In this document: piece after piece, positions 5,774-7,602 of the stretch | Position numbering within the stretch: position 1 is the first letter of the stretch | Layout of the letters: each line of letters starts with the position of its first letter | NCBI GenBank assembly: GCA_021204735.1 | Contig: JAJPYV010000162.1 | Location: forward strand, 1-7,602 | Reading direction: 5' to 3' | DNA length: 7,602 nucleotides | From: Prevotella sp. | GTDB lineage: Bacteria; Bacteroidota; Bacteroidia; Bacteroidales; Bacteroidaceae | The notes under the pieces: generated by a model | What the model saw: only the letters and a program-made list of their open reading frames with translations | Databases searched by the model: none | Told to the model about the DNA's origin: nothing | Position numbers and translations under genes: made by a program

Positions 5774-7462
5774 ATGAACGGAAAAAACAAAAAAATATTG
5801 CTTGGAATGCTGCTGATGGTTTTGCCATTGGTATGTTTGTTGTTTTCGTCATGTTTTAATGATGAATTTGATGATGTTTCAACCGCAAGTATTGCGAGCG
5901 ACCGTGCACTGATTTGTTTCCAGATAACAACAGGTGAAATGGGCGACCTTAACGCTACACGAGCTGATGGCGATGGACAAAGCGGAGGAACTGGAAGTCA
6001 AGGTGGAGGAACAGGAAATCAAGGTAATGGTAATTCTAACGCTCCAGGAGGCGATAATTACGGAGGAGCAGGTGATGTAAATGAGGGACAAGTTGAACAA
6101 CATGAGGGAGGAAATAGTGACGCTCAACAGTATGCAGTAGCTGGAGAATATATCAATACGCTTTGCATATTCGTGCTTAATGCGGAGGATAGTGTAATAC
6201 AAGCGAAGATAGAACCGGATTTAACGGGAACCGCAGCAGCTAAAGGAAATTTACCGACATACACGTCAGAGGCATTTGAAGTACCTGCGGGAGAGAAGAT
6301 ATTTTACGCTTTTGCCAACTGGGACAATGCTGAGAGTGATGAATGGCTGTCGCTTATAGACAAGGAGGTAGGGGAGACAATACTTCCTTCGGATGTGGAT
6401 TTTGAGGTTGAAGCTGTGCAGCATGTAGATATAGCAAACGGCAAGTATATTCCGATGAGTGTGATAATGACGGGAGTAACTGTAACAGGAAATGACTTGA
6501 ATTTTACGAGGGAAATCCAGCTGCGTCTTGACCGTTTGGTTGCAAAGGTTGAGATGCAAATTGACGGAGATACGTCGAAAGATCTTGAAATAGGTGAACT
6601 GCTATTCTCAGGAACGGCAAAAACAGTGCCATTAATTTCTCTATCATCAACTGGTGGCGCGACCTCAACATTGCCAGACAGTTATTTTGACAATGACTCG
6701 CATGTTGTATTTTCAAATCAGATAATTCCAAAAGATTCTTTTTTAGTAGATACATTCTATATAAACGAGAGCTATAGAGGGTACATGGAAAGTGGCGGTT
6801 CTGGATTCGGCATAACGCTCGATTTGGTGAAGACAGGTGAAAATGATGAGTATGACGGTACTGAATATACTGCAATAACACCAAGGTTAAATATTCAGAG
6901 AAACAGCGTATATCCTATTGAACTTACGCTGAACAAGTATATCACAAAGTTCTCTGTTACAGCAAAAACTGTCCCGATAGGAGGGCAAGAGGTTAGTTAT
7001 ACAACAGATGCGGATTGGGATGACATCACCAATAGTTTTATTGTAACATTGAGGGATGTTACCACAAGTTTCACTATCAGTCCGACATTGTATTCAGTAA
7101 GTACTGATGATAACGGTAATGAAACACAAACATCAGTATCAGGTGTTACATGGACACTTACAAATTCAGATGGTTCAGAAGCATCGATAAATAATTTGAC
7201 TGTTTCGGGTTTGACGGCAACACCAGGATATTCATACGAATTTAATCTTACCGCATCATGGTCAAGCAGTTCTGGTGATAACAGTGCTGGAACGAGTAAT
7301 ACGGTAACACATACCCGTACATATAAACTGAAAGTGGTATTTGCTGAGGGTGAGATTTATATTGGCAGTGAAAATGGCTCTTATCAGATTTCGCCCCAAC
7401 AGTGGAGGCAAGTGCTTCTGCCAGACCGATTAAATATGACGCTAAAGAGAAAAATTGATTGA
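5774..7462 (+). CDS. Fimbrillin-like lipoprotein with Gly-rich spacer and extra C-terminal beta domain, candidate tip subunit
   Basis: This 562-residue protein has a lipoprotein signal (MNGKNKK, long hydrophobic stretch, lipobox FSSC with Cys27). Strand RALICFQI and the motif ATR-A at Arg63 follow, 36 residues after the Cys. Residues 66-118 form a Gly/Asn/Gln-rich low-complexity spacer. Two fimbrillin-like segments come next, with EYINTLCIFVLN (125-136), EKIFYAFANW (174-183), LRLDRLVAKVEM (250-261), and NIQRNSVYPIELTLN (373-387), which matches the RNNxY strand of the other subunits. Instead of ending there it continues with a Ser/Thr-rich, Ig/BACON-like beta region (about 390-525) and a basic tail. 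The Trp-containing donor-strand ending seen in the other two fimbrillins is missing, which would suit a subunit at the distal tip. The start follows the previous stop codon by 14 bp with the A-rich leader GTAAAGAAAAAAC. Membership in the fimbrillin superfamily is well supported; the tip role is inference. The last 30 residues use unusual codons and may reflect a frameshift. Confidence 0.8.
   Translation: MNGKNKKILLGMLLMVLPLVCLLFSSCFNDEFDDVSTASIASDRALICFQITTGEMGDLNATRADGDGQSGGTGSQGGGTGNQGNGNSNAPGGDNYGGAGDVNEGQVEQHEGGNSDAQQYAVAGEYINTLCIFVLNAEDSVIQAKIEPDLTGTAAAKGNLPTYTSEAFEVPAGEKIFYAFANWDNAESDEWLSLIDKEVGETILPSDVDFEVEAVQHVDIANGKYIPMSVIMTGVTVTGNDLNFTREIQLRLDRLVAKVEMQIDGDTSKDLEIGELLFSGTAKTVPLISLSSTGGATSTLPDSYFDNDSHVVFSNQIIPKDSFLVDTFYINESYRGYMESGGSGFGITLDLVKTGENDEYDGTEYTAITPRLNIQRNSVYPIELTLNKYITKFSVTAKTVPIGGQEVSYTTDADWDDITNSFIVTLRDVTTSFTISPTLYSVSTDDNGNETQTSVSGVTWTLTNSDGSEASINNLTVSGLTATPGYSYEFNLTASWSSSSGDNSAGTSNTVTHTRTYKLKVVFAEGEIYIGSENGSYQISPQQWRQVLLPDRLNMTLKRKID
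5984..6025 (+). repeat. 21-bp in-frame duplication in the Gly-rich spacer
   Basis: Two adjacent 21-bp units (5984-6004 and 6005-6025) encode GGTGSQG and GGTGNQG and differ at two bases. They begin the Gly-rich spacer just after the ATR-A motif of the fourth fimbrial gene. The spacer is probably flexible and its length may vary between strains. Confidence 0.65.
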
Positions 7463-7471
7463 TTAGATTGT

Positions 7472-7480
7472 GAGGGAGGA
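7472..7480 (+). promoter_or_regulatory. Shine-Dalgarno-like site before the last gene
   Basis: GAGGGAGGA ends 7 bases before the ATG at 7488. A purine site this close to consensus is uncommon in Bacteroidales and is not seen before the other genes in the window. It supports 7488 as the start of a real gene, 25 bp after the previous stop codon. Confidence 0.5.
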
Positions 7481-7487
7481 AATCATC

Positions 7488-7602
7488 ATGACTACTAATT
7501 GCGTTAATTGTACCGTTAGTTTTTTTAAATATATTCATTTACGTTTGCTGATAATTCTTTCGCTTGTGATTACAAGCGATGGTGCGTTTGCTCAAACGAC
7601 AG
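7488..7602 (+). CDS. Secreted protein, N-terminus only (partial)
   Basis: An open frame from the ATG at 7488 runs off the window edge after 38 codons. It reads as a classical Sec signal peptide: a short polar start, HLR, then the hydrophobic core LLIILSLVI and an AFA-Q cleavage site near residues 34-36. No lipobox is visible, unlike the four fimbrial genes before it. The 25-bp gap and the Shine-Dalgarno-like site suggest it belongs to the same operon. Bacteroidales fimbrial loci often continue with periplasmic or OmpA-like proteins (for example DUF3868 or DUF3575 families), but nothing visible here identifies the product. Confidence 0.65.
   Translation, partial: MTTNCVNCTVSFFKYIHLRLLIILSLVITSDGAFAQTT

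Noticed and set aside
6504..6884. Minus-strand open frame of 126 codons inside the fourth fimbrial gene
   Set aside because: It has no signal, domain or ribosome site and is fully covered by a well-supported gene on the + strand.

Overview
The window looks like a Bacteroidales (Bacteroides/Prevotella-type) chromosome segment. The DNA is AT-rich and three of the four complete genes have A/T-rich leaders without an obvious Shine-Dalgarno sequence. All four complete genes encode lipoproteins with type V pilus (FimA/Mfa1-type fimbria) hallmarks. Prevotella-like is my best guess from the AT-rich repeated intergenic sequences, but genus cannot be fixed from sequence reading alone.

Layout: 1-60 holds the last 19 codons of an unidentified upstream gene. 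61-401 is a repeat-rich, purine-rich intergenic leader with no convincing gene. 402-2201 encodes a large Mfa1-family fimbrillin, probably the stalk subunit. 2202-2495 is an intergenic region with a perfect 18-bp stem-loop just after the fimbrillin stop, then short repeats. 2496-3581 encodes the FimB/Mfa2-family anchor. 3582-3707 is a short gap carrying the same AT-rich repeat seen at 73-119. 3708-5759 encodes a second full-length Mfa1-type fimbrillin with an odd tandem-repeat leader. 5774-7462, only 14 bp downstream, encodes a fimbrillin-like protein with a Gly-rich spacer and an extra C-terminal beta domain; it lacks the C-terminal donor-strand-like ending and is a good tip candidate. 7488 to the edge is the start of a secreted protein of unknown identity.

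How the genes fit together: lipoprotein precursors would be exported and lipidated. The three fimbrillins each carry an [SA]TR-A motif 36-38 residues after the lipidated Cys, which matches the Arg-specific maturation site known for P. gingivalis fimbrillins. The Mfa2-like protein lacks it and would stay in the outer membrane as the base. The hairpin between the stalk and anchor genes is placed where it could give far more stalk than anchor/tip transcript.

The system belongs to a known class. The less ordinary parts are the 24-bp tandem repeats at the start of the second fimbrillin gene, the shared intergenic repeat family, the hairpin, and the domain architecture of the fourth gene.
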